Origin: Flavobacterium tibetense
GTDB lineage: Bacteria > Bacteroidota > Bacteroidia > Flavobacteriales > Flavobacteriaceae
Direction: 5' to 3'
Assembly: GCF_003293845.1 (NCBI RefSeq)
Contig: NZ_QLST01000001.1
Coordinates: 62,001-126,000 of the forward strand
DNA length: 64,000 nucleotides
The notes under the pieces were generated by a model, which had not been told where the DNA came from, made no database searches, and was given only the letters and a program-made list of their open reading frames with translations. The first letter of the stretch is position 1, and each line of letters opens with the position of its first letter. Positions 26,410-35,684 of the stretch are shown in pieces. The translations under genes were made by a program, and so were the position numbers.

Positions 26410-27849
26410 ATGGTTTTAAGTAGATTTTGGTTGGCCATTTTTGTGTCATCAATTGTGTTTATTGTTGGAGGACTTTTTACTTCTTACAACTATTCTATCG
26501 ATTATGTTTTGAACGGGAAAAAAGGGGATCCCATGCAAGTAGACGAACAATATTTGCAAAATCTTCCCGCTTTTATTCAAGATAGTATTCAAAAATCGCC
26601 TGAAAAGACTTTTGTTTTGAACCAAGTGACTTCTGATGCTGACACCACTTACGTCTACAAAAATCAGTCGGTTAAGATTTATAGTGGTGTGCAAGCCTCT
26701 GATGGTTTGTTGCCAACATGTAAAAGCAGTTTGTTTGATATTATTCTTCCATTAATAGCCTATTTAGCTTTTTTCTGTGGTCTCATGGAATTGCTTATAA
26801 TTTCTGGTGCTGCTGAGCGATTGGCAACTAAATTGAGTCCGGCTTTTTCAAAAGTATTTCCTTCGGTTCCAAAGAATCATGAGTCGATTTCCTATATGAC
26901 TTTAAATTTTGCTGCCAATTTCTTAGGATTAGACTCAGCTGCAACACCATTTGGTTTAAAAGCGATGCAAAGTTTGCAAGAAATTAATCCCGATAAAGAC
27001 AAAGCTAGTGATGCACAAATCATGTTTATGTGTTTGCATGCTGCTGGTTTAACTTTAATTCCAACATCAATTATTGGTTACAGAGCAGCTGAAAATGCTG
27101 CTAATCCAGCGGATGTCATGTTGCCTTGTATTATTACTTCATTCATTGGAACTATTGCTGCTTTTATTTTGGTAGGAATCAAACAACGTATCAATTTTAA
27201 AAGTGCTTCCTTAGTTGTTGCTTTAATGACGGTTATTGGTGGAATTGTTGGATTATTATTTTACGTGAATAGTTTGGATTTAATTGGAAAAAATCATTTT
27301 ACTTCCAATTTATCTGGATTGATGTTGGTATTTATTATTGGTTTTACCTTGGTATTTTCATTTATTAACGAAAAGAAATTCGTAGCTAGTAAAACTACCA
27401 TATTTGATGCCTTTGTAACAGGAGCCAATAATGGTTTACAAACTGGAGTAAAGATTTTTCCTTATGTATTGGGAATGCTTGTTGCGATTTCGTTGTTTAG
27501 AAATAGCGGTTTGTTTGAAATGATTACACATGGAATTTCCTTTGTGTTTTCTCATATGGGTGTTGCTAAAGAGATTACAGATTCGCTTCCTGTTGCTATG
27601 CTGCGTCCTTTTAGTTCAGGTGGTTCTCGAGGTTTTATGATTGACGCCATGCGAACTTACGGGCCTGATTCCTTCACAGGAAGACTAAGTTGTATTTTCC
27701 AATGTAGCGCCGAAACCACTTTCTATGTTATTGCCGTTTATTTTGGTTCGGTAAATATTAAAAATACGCGTTATACTTTAGGAATGATGCTTTTAGTAGA
27801 TTTAATTTGTGTAATTACAGCGGTTTTAGTAGCTAGTTGGTTTTTTTAA
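26410..27849 (+). CDS. SpmA/SpmB-like nucleoside recognition domain membrane protein
   Basis: A 479-residue polytopic protein in which two Gate/nucleoside-recognition domains, separate as SpmA and SpmB in Bacillus, are joined in one chain. The first half has FAANFLGLDSAATPFGLKAMQ and the second half has LPVAMLRPFSSGGSRGFMID, both typical. A periplasmic insert of about 80 residues follows the first helix. In spore formers the pair affects spore dehydration; here the role is unknown and probably transport. A 67-residue membrane protein follows 3 bases later. Confidence 0.85.
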   Translation: MVLSRFWLAIFVSSIVFIVGGLFTSYNYSIDYVLNGKKGDPMQVDEQYLQNLPAFIQDSIQKSPEKTFVLNQVTSDADTTYVYKNQSVKIYSGVQASDGLLPTCKSSLFDIILPLIAYLAFFCGLMELLIISGAAERLATKLSPAFSKVFPSVPKNHESISYMTLNFAANFLGLDSAATPFGLKAMQSLQEINPDKDKASDAQIMFMCLHAAGLTLIPTSIIGYRAAENAANPADVMLPCIITSFIGTIAAFILVGIKQRINFKSASLVVALMTVIGGIVGLLFYVNSLDLIGKNHFTSNLSGLMLVFIIGFTLVFSFINEKKFVASKTTIFDAFVTGANNGLQTGVKIFPYVLGMLVAISLFRNSGLFEMITHGISFVFSHMGVAKEITDSLPVAMLRPFSSGGSRGFMIDAMRTYGPDSFTGRLSCIFQCSAETTFYVIAVYFGSVNIKNTRYTLGMMLLVDLICVITAVLVASWFF

Positions 27850-27852
27850 GAG

Positions 27853-28056
27853 ATGAGTTTTTTTGAAGATATTTTTGTTGGGATAGGTCAAGAAATCTTT
27901 TACAGTTCATTCAAATGGATTGGTATATCAATTAAATGGATGTTTAATTTAGGTAAAAAACCAATAAGTGAAATTAGGAAGGAGAATTGGAATACTAGAA
28001 TTGGTTTTATAGTTTTTTTAGTTCTAATAGGATTAATCATTTATTTTGTAAACTAA
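27853..28056 (+). CDS. Small membrane protein, hypothetical
   Basis: A 67-residue protein of no recognised family. The N-terminal half is amphipathic with aromatic residues (FEDIFVGIGQEIFYSSFKWIG), and one membrane helix is at residues 50-66 (IGFIVFLVLIGLIIYFV). It begins 3 bases after the SpmA/SpmB-like gene and is likely cotranscribed with it. The ATG context and composition look like a real gene, but there is no independent support. Confidence 0.6.
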   Translation: MSFFEDIFVGIGQEIFYSSFKWIGISIKWMFNLGKKPISEIRKENWNTRIGFIVFLVLIGLIIYFVN

Positions 28057-28132
28057 ACATACAAGATTATTAAAATCTTGAGGTTTAAAAAAACAAAAAT
28101 CCTTAACTTTACCCTTCAAAACAAACAACATT

Positions 28133-29734
28133 ATGGACTTTATATACCAAGACCCGTATCCCATTCTTAAAGACGATACACCATACAAAAAATTAACTTC
28201 CGATTACGTAAAAGTTGAGCAATTAGGCGATAGAGAAATTTTAGTAGTTGATCCAAAAGGTCTAGAATTACTAGCTGAAGAAGCAATGTTTGATGTATCC
28301 TTTATGTTGCGAACCAAACATTTACAAAGTTTGCAAAACATCATTGATGATCCTGAAGCAACCGATAACGACCGATTTGTAGCTTATAATTTATTACAAA
28401 ATGCTGCCGTTGCCGTTGAAGGTCAATTGCCTTCTTGTCAAGATACTGGAACGGCTATCGTAATGGCGAAAAAAGGGGAAAATGTGTTCACGGGTGCTGA
28501 TGATGCAGAATGTTTATCTCGAGGAATTTTCAATACGTACCAAAAGAAAAACTTACGTTATTCGCAAATTGTGCCTATTTCGATGTTTGAAGAAAAGAAT
28601 TCAGGTTCGAATCTTCCAGCGCAAATTGATATTTATGCCAAAAAAGGAGCATCGTATGAATTTTTGTTTTTAGCAAAAGGCGGCGGCTCGGCAAACAAAA
28701 CATTTTTATACCAACAAACCAAATCGTTATTGAATGAAAAATCAATGACAGAATTTGTAAAAACGAAAATCAAAGATTTAGGAACATCGGCTTGTCCGCC
28801 TTATCATTTGGCTTTGGTTATTGGTGGAACTTCTGCGGAAGCTAATTTAGCGGCTGTTAAAAAAGCATCAGCGGGTTATTACGATCATTTGCCAACCACT
28901 GGAAATATGGCCGGTCAAGCGTTTCGCGATTTGGAATGGGAAGAAAAAGTGAAACAAATCTGCCATGAAAGTGGAATTGGCGCTCAATTTGGTGGGAAAT
29001 ATTTTGTGCATGATGTTCGTGTGATTCGTTTGCCTCGACATGCGGCTTCTTGTCCGGTTGGATTAGGTGTTTCTTGTTCGGCGGATAGAAATATTAAAGG
29101 AAAAATTACCAAAGATGGAATTTTCTTGGAGCAATTAGAAACCAATCCAAAACAATTTTTACCAGAAGTGGCACCACATTTAGAGCCAGCTATTGAAGTT
29201 GATTTAAACCGTCCAATGGCTGAAATCTTGGCAGAATTAACGAAATATCCAATCAAAACACGTTTGAAATTAAACGGAACCGTGATTGTAGCTCGAGATA
29301 TTGCGCATGCCAAAATCAAAGAATTATTAGATGCTGGAAAACCAATGCCAGAGTATTTCAAAAACCATCCAGTTTATTATGCAGGACCAGCGAAAACTCC
29401 AGAAGGAATGCCATCAGGAAGTTTTGGACCAACCACCGCAGGAAGAATGGACGTTTATGTAGACGAATTCCAAGCGGCTGGCGGAAGCATGATTATGTTA
29501 GCCAAAGGAAACCGAAGCAAACAAGTTATGGATGCGTGCAACAAATACGGCGGATTCTATTTAGGTTCGATTGGTGGACCTGCTGCAATTTTAGCTAAAG
29601 AAAACATCTTATCGGTTGAAGTAGTAGATTTCCCAGAATTAGGAATGGAAGCAGTAAGAAAAATTGAAGTAAAAGATTTCCCTGCTTTTATTATTACGGA
29701 TGATAAAGGGAATGACTTTTTTATGAATCTGTAG
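28133..29734 (+). CDS. Fumarate hydratase, class I (iron-sulfur)
   Basis: A 533-residue class I fumarase that interconverts fumarate and malate in the citric acid cycle. [14 protein letters not shown] is the N-terminal cluster-binding segment. [23 protein letters not shown] and [19 protein letters not shown] supply the other cysteines and substrate contacts. The C-terminal beta domain has [26 protein letters not shown]. The length matches E. coli FumA (548). The 3' end, including the terminator, is duplicated about 230 bases downstream. The enzyme is oxygen-sensitive as a family. It has its own transcription unit. Confidence 0.96.
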   Translation: MDFIYQDPYPILKDDTPYKKLTSDYVKVEQLGDREILVVDPKGLELLAEEAMFDVSFMLRTKHLQSLQNIIDDPEATDNDRFVAYNLLQNAAVAVEGQLPSCQDTGTAIVMAKKGENVFTGADDAECLSRGIFNTYQKKNLRYSQIVPISMFEEKNSGSNLPAQIDIYAKKGASYEFLFLAKGGGSANKTFLYQQTKSLLNEKSMTEFVKTKIKDLGTSACPPYHLALVIGGTSAEANLAAVKKASAGYYDHLPTTGNMAGQAFRDLEWEEKVKQICHESGIGAQFGGKYFVHDVRVIRLPRHAASCPVGLGVSCSADRNIKGKITKDGIFLEQLETNPKQFLPEVAPHLEPAIEVDLNRPMAEILAELTKYPIKTRLKLNGTVIVARDIAHAKIKELLDAGKPMPEYFKNHPVYYAGPAKTPEGMPSGSFGPTTAGRMDVYVDEFQAAGGSMIMLAKGNRSKQVMDACNKYGGFYLGSIGGPAAILAKENILSVEVVDFPELGMEAVRKIEVKDFPAFIITDDKGNDFFMNL

Positions 29735-29767
29735 AGTATTAAGATTGAAGAATTAAGTATTAAGACA

Positions 29768-29799
29768 AACCTGTAAGTTGAAAGACTTGCAGGTTTTTT
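29768..29799 (+). terminator. Terminator of the fumarase gene
   Basis: Stem AACCTGTAAG / CTTGCAGGTT with an 8-base loop and T6. A near-identical hairpin lies downstream in the duplicated tail. Confidence 0.85.
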
Positions 29800-29902
29800 G
29801 CTTATTTAATTTTATAAATCTGTTAAGGAATTAAATGAAGTATTTTTATAAACCACAAAATATTATAATTTTTTAGGGTTTAAACCACAGTAAATTATAT
29901 TT

Positions 29903-29968
29903 ATGAAAAATTTCCCAGCTTTTATTATTACGGATGATAAAGGAAGTGACTTTTTTATGAATCTTTAG
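29903..29968 (+). pseudogene. Duplicated 3' end of the fumarase gene (21 codons)
   Basis: These bases reproduce the last 20 codons and stop of the fumarase gene almost exactly. The visible peptide [18 protein letters not shown] differs from the parent by one residue (S for N), with a handful of base changes. The codon that is valine in the parent (GTA) is ATG here. Homology resumes in the following terminator hairpin, while the sequence between is diverged. It is best explained as the relic of a tandem fumarase copy or a short segmental duplication. Translation as a 21-residue peptide is possible but unsupported. The surrounding gap (29735-30035) holds nothing else recognisable. Confidence 0.8.
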
Positions 29969-30005
29969 TTGAAGAAAATAGAGATTAGAAGTTAGAAAAT
30001 AGACA

Positions 30006-30036
30006 AACCTGTGAGTGGAAAGACTTGCAGGTTTTT
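30006..30036 (+). terminator. Second copy of the fumarase terminator hairpin
   Basis: AACCTGTGAG / CTTGCAGGTT followed by T6, sharing nearly all bases with the hairpin at 29768. Part of the duplicated fumarase tail. Confidence 0.7.
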
Positions 30037-30278
30037 TATTTGATGATTATAGAATTTGTCATAATTAATGTCTGATCTAAACCTTCATCAGTTAAATTAC
30101 CAGTTACCAAAATTTCTTTCTTTTCTAATAATTGTACTTCATCTGATTTGTTATCAAAAAGCACAATAATTTTCCTTTTTATTCCTTTATATAGTATTTC
30201 TGCTGATAAATAATAATGTCCACCATCCGCTCCATTAGATAAAACATTATATTCTGAAAATTTAAGTTGAAAAATCAT
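30036..30278 (-). CDS. Small hypothetical protein, cotranscribed with an rRNA methyltransferase
   Basis: An 80-residue, predicted soluble beta-rich protein of no recognised family, without signal peptide or membrane helix (ends TLIMTNSIIIK). It begins 11 bases after the methyltransferase gene on the same strand, so cotranscription is likely. It ends at the edge of the duplicated fumarase terminator. Alternating hydrophobic and charged residues (HYYLSAEILYKGIKRKIIVLF) give it protein-like composition, but evidence is limited. Confidence 0.6.
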   Translation of the reverse strand: MIFQLKFSEYNVLSNGADGGHYYLSAEILYKGIKRKIIVLFDNKSDEVQLLEKKEILVTGNLTDEGLDQTLIMTNSIIIK

Positions 30279-30289
30279 TATACAATACT

Positions 30290-31456
30290 TTACTCCACAA
30301 ACAAAACCAATCCTTTCAAATAATGACCTTCTGGATGATAAATATTTGTTGGGTGATCGGGTCCTTGTTCTAATTTGTGTAAAACTCTAATGTTTCTTCC
30401 CGTTTCTATGGCTGCTGCTGCAACAGTGTTGTAAAATAAAACATCGTCAATAACTTGAGAACACGAGAACGTGAATAAAATTCCGTTTGGTGCTAAGGCT
30501 TTTAATCCTGCTATATTTAAACGTTTGTAGGCTTGCGTTGCGGTGTGCTTGCTTTTGATACTTTTTGCAAATGCTGGCGGATCCAATACAATCACATCAT
30601 AAATTTGGTGGTTTTCTTTCATGAAGTTGAACACATCATCAGCTACTGCCTTATGATTGGCATTTGGATAATTTAACTCCATATTACTGGCGGCTAAATC
30701 CACGGCTTTTTGAGAAATATCTACCGAAGTTACTAATTCGGCTCCAGCACTCATGGCGTAAATGGAAAATCCGCCTGTGTAACAAAAGGTGTTTAGTACT
30801 TTTTTGCCTTTTGAGAATTCGCCTAATAATTTACGGTTTTCGCGTTGGTCTAAGAAGAAACCTGTTTTTTGACCTTCTACCCAATTTACTGAAAACAAAA
30901 TATTGTTCTCTCTAGCAACCGCTTCTGCTTTGTTTCCAAATAAGAAATAATCGGTTCCTGTGTTCGGTAAAGTTCCTGAGCTTTTGCAATAAATGGTTTC
31001 GCAATAGTCTGGAAAATTTGATTTTATAGCTTCAGCGATTTGCTCCATTTGAAGAAAAACACCTGTTGAGTGTGCTTGAATTACCCAATTTTTATCGTAG
31101 TAATCAATAATTAATCCCGAAATGCCATCGCCTTCTCCGTGAATGACACGGAACGCATTGGTTACTTCTAGATTCAATATTTTCAAACGTAATTCCCAAG
31201 CGGATTGTAATTTTTTGTTCCAAAAGTTTTCAGAAAAAGTTTCATCGCCGAAAGTCAAAATACGAACTACGATACTTCCTTTATCACTAAAATATCCTGT
31301 TCCTAAATGTTGGTTTTTCGAATCAACTACATCTACCACTTCACCATCGTTTATTTCGCGACTCACGCCATAAACCGCGCCACTGAAAATCCAAGGATGA
31401 CGACGTTGTATAGATTTTTCTTTACCTGATTTTAGAATTACTTTTGGTAAACTCAT
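30290..31456 (-). CDS. Class I SAM-dependent rRNA (cytosine) methyltransferase, RlmI-like
   Basis: A 388-residue enzyme of the RlmI/YccW family. The N-terminal PUA domain (VILKSGKEKSIQRRHPWIFSG) binds RNA. A central linking domain contains VNWVEGQKTGFFLDQR. The Rossmann methyltransferase domain has VLNTFCYTGGFSIYA for SAM binding and VLDPPAFAKS as the catalytic NPPY-like motif. It probably methylates C5 of a cytosine in 23S rRNA (C1962 in E. coli). It is followed by the small hypothetical gene. Confidence 0.92.
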   Translation of the reverse strand: MSLPKVILKSGKEKSIQRRHPWIFSGAVYGVSREINDGEVVDVVDSKNQHLGTGYFSDKGSIVVRILTFGDETFSENFWNKKLQSAWELRLKILNLEVTNAFRVIHGEGDGISGLIIDYYDKNWVIQAHSTGVFLQMEQIAEAIKSNFPDYCETIYCKSSGTLPNTGTDYFLFGNKAEAVARENNILFSVNWVEGQKTGFFLDQRENRKLLGEFSKGKKVLNTFCYTGGFSIYAMSAGAELVTSVDISQKAVDLAASNMELNYPNANHKAVADDVFNFMKENHQIYDVIVLDPPAFAKSIKSKHTATQAYKRLNIAGLKALAPNGILFTFSCSQVIDDVLFYNTVAAAAIETGRNIRVLHKLEQGPDHPTNIYHPEGHYLKGLVLFVE

Positions 31457-31474
31457 TTTCTTTAAAATATATAA

Positions 31475-31507
31475 AAACCTGACAGGTCTCTGAAACCCGT
31501 CAGGTTT
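31475..31507 (-). terminator. Terminator of the scoB operon
   Basis: Read on the minus strand: AAACCTGAC / GTCAGGTTT stem with a 15-base loop, then TT-rich sequence. It ends the ricT-gldH-PBP1A-scoA-scoB run. Confidence 0.8.
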
Positions 31508-31526
31508 AAAATTATAAACTCTTTTA

Positions 31527-32186
31527 TTAATCGATTTTCATTTCTGGAATTTCTCCTTCAATAATTAATTCCGCCTCTGTTGCTTTGATGATGTCTTGCA
31601 CTGAAACGCCTGGCGCTCTTTCTAACAATTTGAAACCTTTTGGAGTTACTTCAAGTACCGCTAATTCAGTTACTACTTTTTTCACACAACCAACTCCAGT
31701 TAGTGGAAGCGAACATTTTTTAAGAATTTTTGATTCGCCAGCTTTATTCACATGCATCATAGCTACGATAATATTTTCAGCTGAAGCTACTAAATCCATT
31801 GCACCACCCATTCCTTTTACCATTTTTCCTGGGATTTTCCAGTTGGCAATATCGCCATTTTCAGAAACTTCCATGGCACCAAGAATTGTTAAATCTACTT
31901 TTTGGGCACGAATCATTCCAAAACTAAAAGCCGAATCAAAGAAACTTGCTCCAGGTAAAGTCGTAATGGTTTGTTTTCCAGCGTTGATAATGTCAGCATC
32001 TTCTTCTCCTTCGAAAGGAAACGGACCCATTCCTAAAACTCCATTTTCCGATTGAAATTCTACCGAAATATCCGTGCGAACATAATTGGCAACTAAAGTA
32101 GGTATTCCGATTCCTAAGTTTACATAGTAACCATCTTTTACTTCTTGTGCAATTCGTTTTGCGATTTGATTTTTATCTAATGCCAT
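31527..32186 (-). CDS. scoB: 3-oxoacid CoA-transferase subunit B
   Basis: A 219-residue beta subunit of succinyl-CoA:3-ketoacid CoA-transferase. It holds the catalytic glutamate in the SENGVLGMGP motif, which forms the glutamyl-CoA intermediate. DGYYVNLGIGIPTLVANYV starts the fold. Together with ScoA it transfers CoA from succinyl-CoA to acetoacetate for ketone-body or amino-acid breakdown. It begins 2 bases after the scoA stop and is the last gene of a five-gene run. Confidence 0.95.
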   Translation of the reverse strand: MALDKNQIAKRIAQEVKDGYYVNLGIGIPTLVANYVRTDISVEFQSENGVLGMGPFPFEGEEDADIINAGKQTITTLPGASFFDSAFSFGMIRAQKVDLTILGAMEVSENGDIANWKIPGKMVKGMGGAMDLVASAENIIVAMMHVNKAGESKILKKCSLPLTGVGCVKKVVTELAVLEVTPKGFKLLERAPGVSVQDIIKATEAELIIEGEIPEMKID

Positions 32187-32188
32187 GA

Positions 32189-32890
32189 TTAACTTCTTTG
32201 TCTAACAGTTCTTTGCTCAATTCTTTTTTCAAATTTCTCACCTTGAAAAATATGGTTTACCATAATTCCTGGGATGTGAATTTCGTTTGGATCTAATGTT
32301 CCTGCTGGAACTAGTTCTTCTACTTCGGCAATCGTAATTTTAGCTGCTCCCGCCATTGGTGCATTGAAATTACGAGCGGTTCCTTTGAAAATTAAGTTTC
32401 CTGCTTCGTCGCCTTTCCATGCTTTTACAATGGAGAAATCAGCTTTGAAAGCGTATTCTAAAACGTGCATTTTTCCATTGAATTCTCGCACCTCTTTTCC
32501 TTCAGCTACTTCAGTTCCGTAACCTGCAGGTGTAAAGAAAGCCGGAATTCCCGCTTGAGCTGCTCTGCATTTTTCTGCCAATGTTCCTTGTGGCGTTAGT
32601 TCTACTTCCAATTCGCCTGAAAGCATTTGACGTTCGAATTCTGCATTTTCTCCTACGTAAGAAGAAATCATTTTTTTGATTTGACGTTTTTGCAATAGTA
32701 ATCCCAAACCAAAATCGTCAACTCCAGCGTTGTTTGAAATACAAGTTAAGTTGGTTACATTTTTACGTACCAATTCAGCAATACTATTTTCAGGAATACC
32801 ACACAATCCGAAACCACCAAGCATGATAGTCATTCCGTCTTGAATTCCGTCTAAAGCTTCTTGTACGTTATTTACTTTTCTAGAAATCAT
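32189..32890 (-). CDS. scoA: 3-oxoacid CoA-transferase subunit A
   Basis: A 233-residue alpha subunit. [19 protein letters not shown] is the CoA-binding GxGGF-type motif, and [20 protein letters not shown] and [14 protein letters not shown] are conserved further on. The partner is ScoB, encoded 2 bases downstream. A longer frame begins at a TTG (32911) inside the end of the penicillin-binding protein gene. The ATG giving MISRKVNN is preferred because it gives the family length and leaves a 4-base gap. Confidence 0.94.
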   Translation of the reverse strand: MISRKVNNVQEALDGIQDGMTIMLGGFGLCGIPENSIAELVRKNVTNLTCISNNAGVDDFGLGLLLQKRQIKKMISSYVGENAEFERQMLSGELEVELTPQGTLAEKCRAAQAGIPAFFTPAGYGTEVAEGKEVREFNGKMHVLEYAFKADFSIVKAWKGDEAGNLIFKGTARNFNAPMAGAAKITIAEVEELVPAGTLDPNEIHIPGIMVNHIFQGEKFEKRIEQRTVRQRS

Positions 32891-32894
32891 TTTT

Positions 32895-35189
32895 TTATGG
32901 TTTAAAGTCAAATTGATCTAAATCGGGTTGGTCTTCATCAATAGAATCTTTTTCTATTGGTTTCCAACAATCCACTTGAATATTTATTTTTTCCGGTCTT
33001 TCAAAAGCTTGTTTGGATACCGTTAAGGTTTCATCGTTATAACATTTTTGCATGAAAAGTCCCCAAATAGGTAATGCCATTGTAGCTCCTTGTCCGTAAA
33101 GAGTTTGTCTAAAATGTGCAGCCCTATCATCATTTCCTACCCAAATTCCAGTGGCTAAATTGGGAACCATTCCAATAAACCATCCATCGGAATTGTTTTG
33201 AGATGTTCCAGTTTTACCAGCAATTGGGTTGGAGAATGAATATTTGTATTGGGTTAAACCACTAACACCACCCCAGCGCAAACGTTGACCAGTTCCTGAT
33301 TCGGTTACACCTTCTAATAATTTTACGATTGCGTAAGCAACATCTTTATTCATTACATCTTTACTTTCAGGAATGAATTGCTGCAGTACTACACCGTTTT
33401 TATCTACAATTTTAGTGATAAATGAAGGTTTTATAAATACTCCTTGATTAGCAAATGTACTAAAAGCACCCACCATTTCACTTACAGTAATATCTACTGC
33501 ACCAAGTGCAATTGCAGGTTGTTCTGGAATTTTTGTAGTAACTCCTAATTCTTTGGCTAAATCAATTACTGCATTAGGTCCAACTCTGTCCATTAATTTT
33601 GCTGAAACGGTATTTATGGAGTTGGCAAGCGCATTTTTCATGGTAACCATCCCTTTAAATTCACCAGTGGAGTTTCTGGGTGACCAAGCAGCATCAATAT
33701 TCCATTTTCCTTTTGGCATAGTAAACGGCGCGTCAATAATGGAATCACATGGTGACATTCCTAATTGTTCAATAGCAGTGGCATACACAAAAGGTTTGAA
33801 AGTAGAACCGACTTGTCGTGCTCCTTGACCCACGTGATCGTATTGGAAATATTTGTAATCGATTCCGCCAACCCAAACTTTGATATGTCCCGTTTGTGGT
33901 TCCATAGCCATCATACCAGTTTGTAAAAAGTGTTTGTAGTAAATGATAGAATCTCTAGGAGTCATTATCGTGTCTCTTTCGCCTTTCCAAGTAAAGATCT
34001 TCATATTTCTTTTTACTTCAAAAGATTTGATGATTTCTTCTTCTGATTTTCCTTCATCTTTCAATAAACGCCATCTTTCAGAAGCTTTCATCGCTCTTGA
34101 AATAATAGATTCAGTTTCTGCATCAGAAATATTTACAAAAGGAGCGTTTTTTCTTCCTTTAGCTAAATCGAAGAATTTTGCCTGTAATAATGTTAAATGC
34201 TCTTGAACAGCTTCTTCCGCATATTGTTGCATTTTAGAATCAATGGTTGTGTATATTTTTAAACCATCACGATAAATATCATATTCTGTTCCGTCTTCTT
34301 TTTTGTTTTCTTTCACCCATTTTTTCATGAAGTCTCTCAAGTATTCTCTAAAATAGGTAGCACTCCCTTGACTATGACTTTCGGGTTTAAAATCTAAAAC
34401 AACTGGTTTTACTTTTAATTGTTCTTTTTCAGCTTCGGTAAGAAATCCGTTTTTAACCATTTGATCATAAACCGTATTTCTTCTGTTGAAAACCTTTTCT
34501 TTTCTCTTCTCCCTTGCTGGATTATACAAAGAAGGATTCTTTAACATCCCAACGAAAACAGCTGCTTCTTCTATAGTTAAATCTTTAGGTTCTTTGTTAA
34601 AATAGATTTTAGATGCCGAACGAATTCCTACTGCACCATTAACAAAATCCACTTCATTGAAATACATAGCAATGATCTCCTTTTTGGTATATTGACGTTC
34701 TAAACGAACAGCAATAATCCATTCTTTTATTTTTTGAATGACACGGTAAACAATGTTTTTTGAGCCATCTGCACCATGAAACAAGTTTTTTGCCAATTGC
34801 TGTGAAACGGTACTTGCTCCTCCACCTTTTCCTAGTTTCACTACTGCGCGTAAAGTTCCACGAGCGTCAATTCCTGAATGCTCGTAAAAACGTTCGTCTT
34901 CAGTAGCAATTAAAGCGTTAACTAAATGTTCTGGAAGGTCATCGAATTTAACAGGTACACGGTTTTCGGCATAAAATTTACCAATAATTTCTCCATCAGA
35001 AGAGATAATTTCTGTGGCAATATTAGAATCTGGATTTTCTAGTTTTTCAAAACTTGGCATTTCTCCAAATAATCCCCAAGAAGCAAATAAAAATAAAAGG
35101 ATTATACCAATTATACTGTAAACAAATGCTTTCCAAAACCAACGAACTTGCTTAGAAAAGTTGGTATTTTCTGTTTTTTTTGTTGCCAT
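32895..35189 (-). CDS. Penicillin-binding protein 1A, bifunctional transglycosylase/transpeptidase
   Basis: A 764-residue class A PBP. A short cytoplasmic tail and membrane helix (about residues 14-36) are followed by the GT51 transglycosylase domain, with [15 protein letters not shown] and [15 protein letters not shown]. The transpeptidase domain has the active serine in GSTFKPF (SxxK), SINTVS (SxN) and KTGTSQN (KTG). It polymerises and cross-links peptidoglycan in the periplasm and is the target of beta-lactams. It begins 3 bases after gldH, so wall synthesis and a gliding lipoprotein are encoded together. Confidence 0.95.
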   Translation of the reverse strand: MATKKTENTNFSKQVRWFWKAFVYSIIGIILLFLFASWGLFGEMPSFEKLENPDSNIATEIISSDGEIIGKFYAENRVPVKFDDLPEHLVNALIATEDERFYEHSGIDARGTLRAVVKLGKGGGASTVSQQLAKNLFHGADGSKNIVYRVIQKIKEWIIAVRLERQYTKKEIIAMYFNEVDFVNGAVGIRSASKIYFNKEPKDLTIEEAAVFVGMLKNPSLYNPAREKRKEKVFNRRNTVYDQMVKNGFLTEAEKEQLKVKPVVLDFKPESHSQGSATYFREYLRDFMKKWVKENKKEDGTEYDIYRDGLKIYTTIDSKMQQYAEEAVQEHLTLLQAKFFDLAKGRKNAPFVNISDAETESIISRAMKASERWRLLKDEGKSEEEIIKSFEVKRNMKIFTWKGERDTIMTPRDSIIYYKHFLQTGMMAMEPQTGHIKVWVGGIDYKYFQYDHVGQGARQVGSTFKPFVYATAIEQLGMSPCDSIIDAPFTMPKGKWNIDAAWSPRNSTGEFKGMVTMKNALANSINTVSAKLMDRVGPNAVIDLAKELGVTTKIPEQPAIALGAVDITVSEMVGAFSTFANQGVFIKPSFITKIVDKNGVVLQQFIPESKDVMNKDVAYAIVKLLEGVTESGTGQRLRWGGVSGLTQYKYSFSNPIAGKTGTSQNNSDGWFIGMVPNLATGIWVGNDDRAAHFRQTLYGQGATMALPIWGLFMQKCYNDETLTVSKQAFERPEKINIQVDCWKPIEKDSIDEDQPDLDQFDFKP

Positions 35190-35192
35190 AAA

Positions 35193-35684
35193 TTAGTTTG
35201 TTTTTTCGATTCTAAAACCTACTTCTGTTACTCCGTTTAATTCCAAATCGCCTGAAACATCTCCTGTTTTTCTTAAAGCTTGCGATATTTTTACCGAGTA
35301 AGTTCCCGCTTTATTGAATTTAAAATTTTCTTGGTACCACAATTTACTTTCTTTCACATCTGAAAAACCTTCGCCCATTAGTTTTCCATCAGGAAAAGCC
35401 ATGTCGTATTCTAATGTATCTATTTTTACCAAACTATCTGGTTGCGTAAGCGCCACAATTACATATAAATTGTTGTACGGATAATCATTATTGTTTCTAA
35501 TATTCAAAAACAAATTATAAGGATTGATGGTGTCGTTTTGTTCAAAAACAAATTGAACAGCATCCTTTTTTTTCCAGGAACCATCTAGTTTTCGATATTC
35601 ATCGAATACACGTTTTTCATCGCAGGAAATAAACAGCAATGAAATTCCTATTGCAAATAATAAATCACTCTTTTTTAGGCGCAT
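35193..35684 (-). CDS. gldH: Gliding motility lipoprotein GldH
   Basis: A 163-residue lipoprotein. The signal peptide ends in SLLFISC with lipobox C21, followed by DEKRVFDEYRKLDGSWKK and NDTINPYNLFLNIRNNNDYPYNNLYV, which match GldH of gliding flavobacteria. GldH is needed for gliding in F. johnsoniae and acts in the envelope; its exact role is not settled. Start: the ATG giving MRLKKSDLLF is chosen, overlapping ricT by 20 bases. A start 69 bases upstream would bury the signal peptide. Its presence predicts a gliding or T9SS-bearing organism. Confidence 0.92.
   Translation of the reverse strand: MRLKKSDLLFAIGISLLFISCDEKRVFDEYRKLDGSWKKKDAVQFVFEQNDTINPYNLFLNIRNNNDYPYNNLYVIVALTQPDSLVKIDTLEYDMAFPDGKLMGEGFSDVKESKLWYQENFKFNKAGTYSVKISQALRKTGDVSGDLELNGVTEVGFRIEKTN

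Noticed and set aside
28984..29361. Minus-strand open frame of 125 codons inside the fumarase gene
   Set aside because: Shadow frame with Ser/Ile-rich composition in a highly conserved gene.
29903..29968. Functional small-peptide gene
   Set aside because: The frame is explained by the duplicated fumarase tail; no independent ribosome-binding or conservation evidence. Kept as a pseudogene with a finding.
31585..32055. Plus-strand open frame of 156 codons
   Set aside because: It lies entirely inside scoB on the opposite strand, which is strongly supported; composition (SSTANSVTTFF) is that of an antisense shadow.
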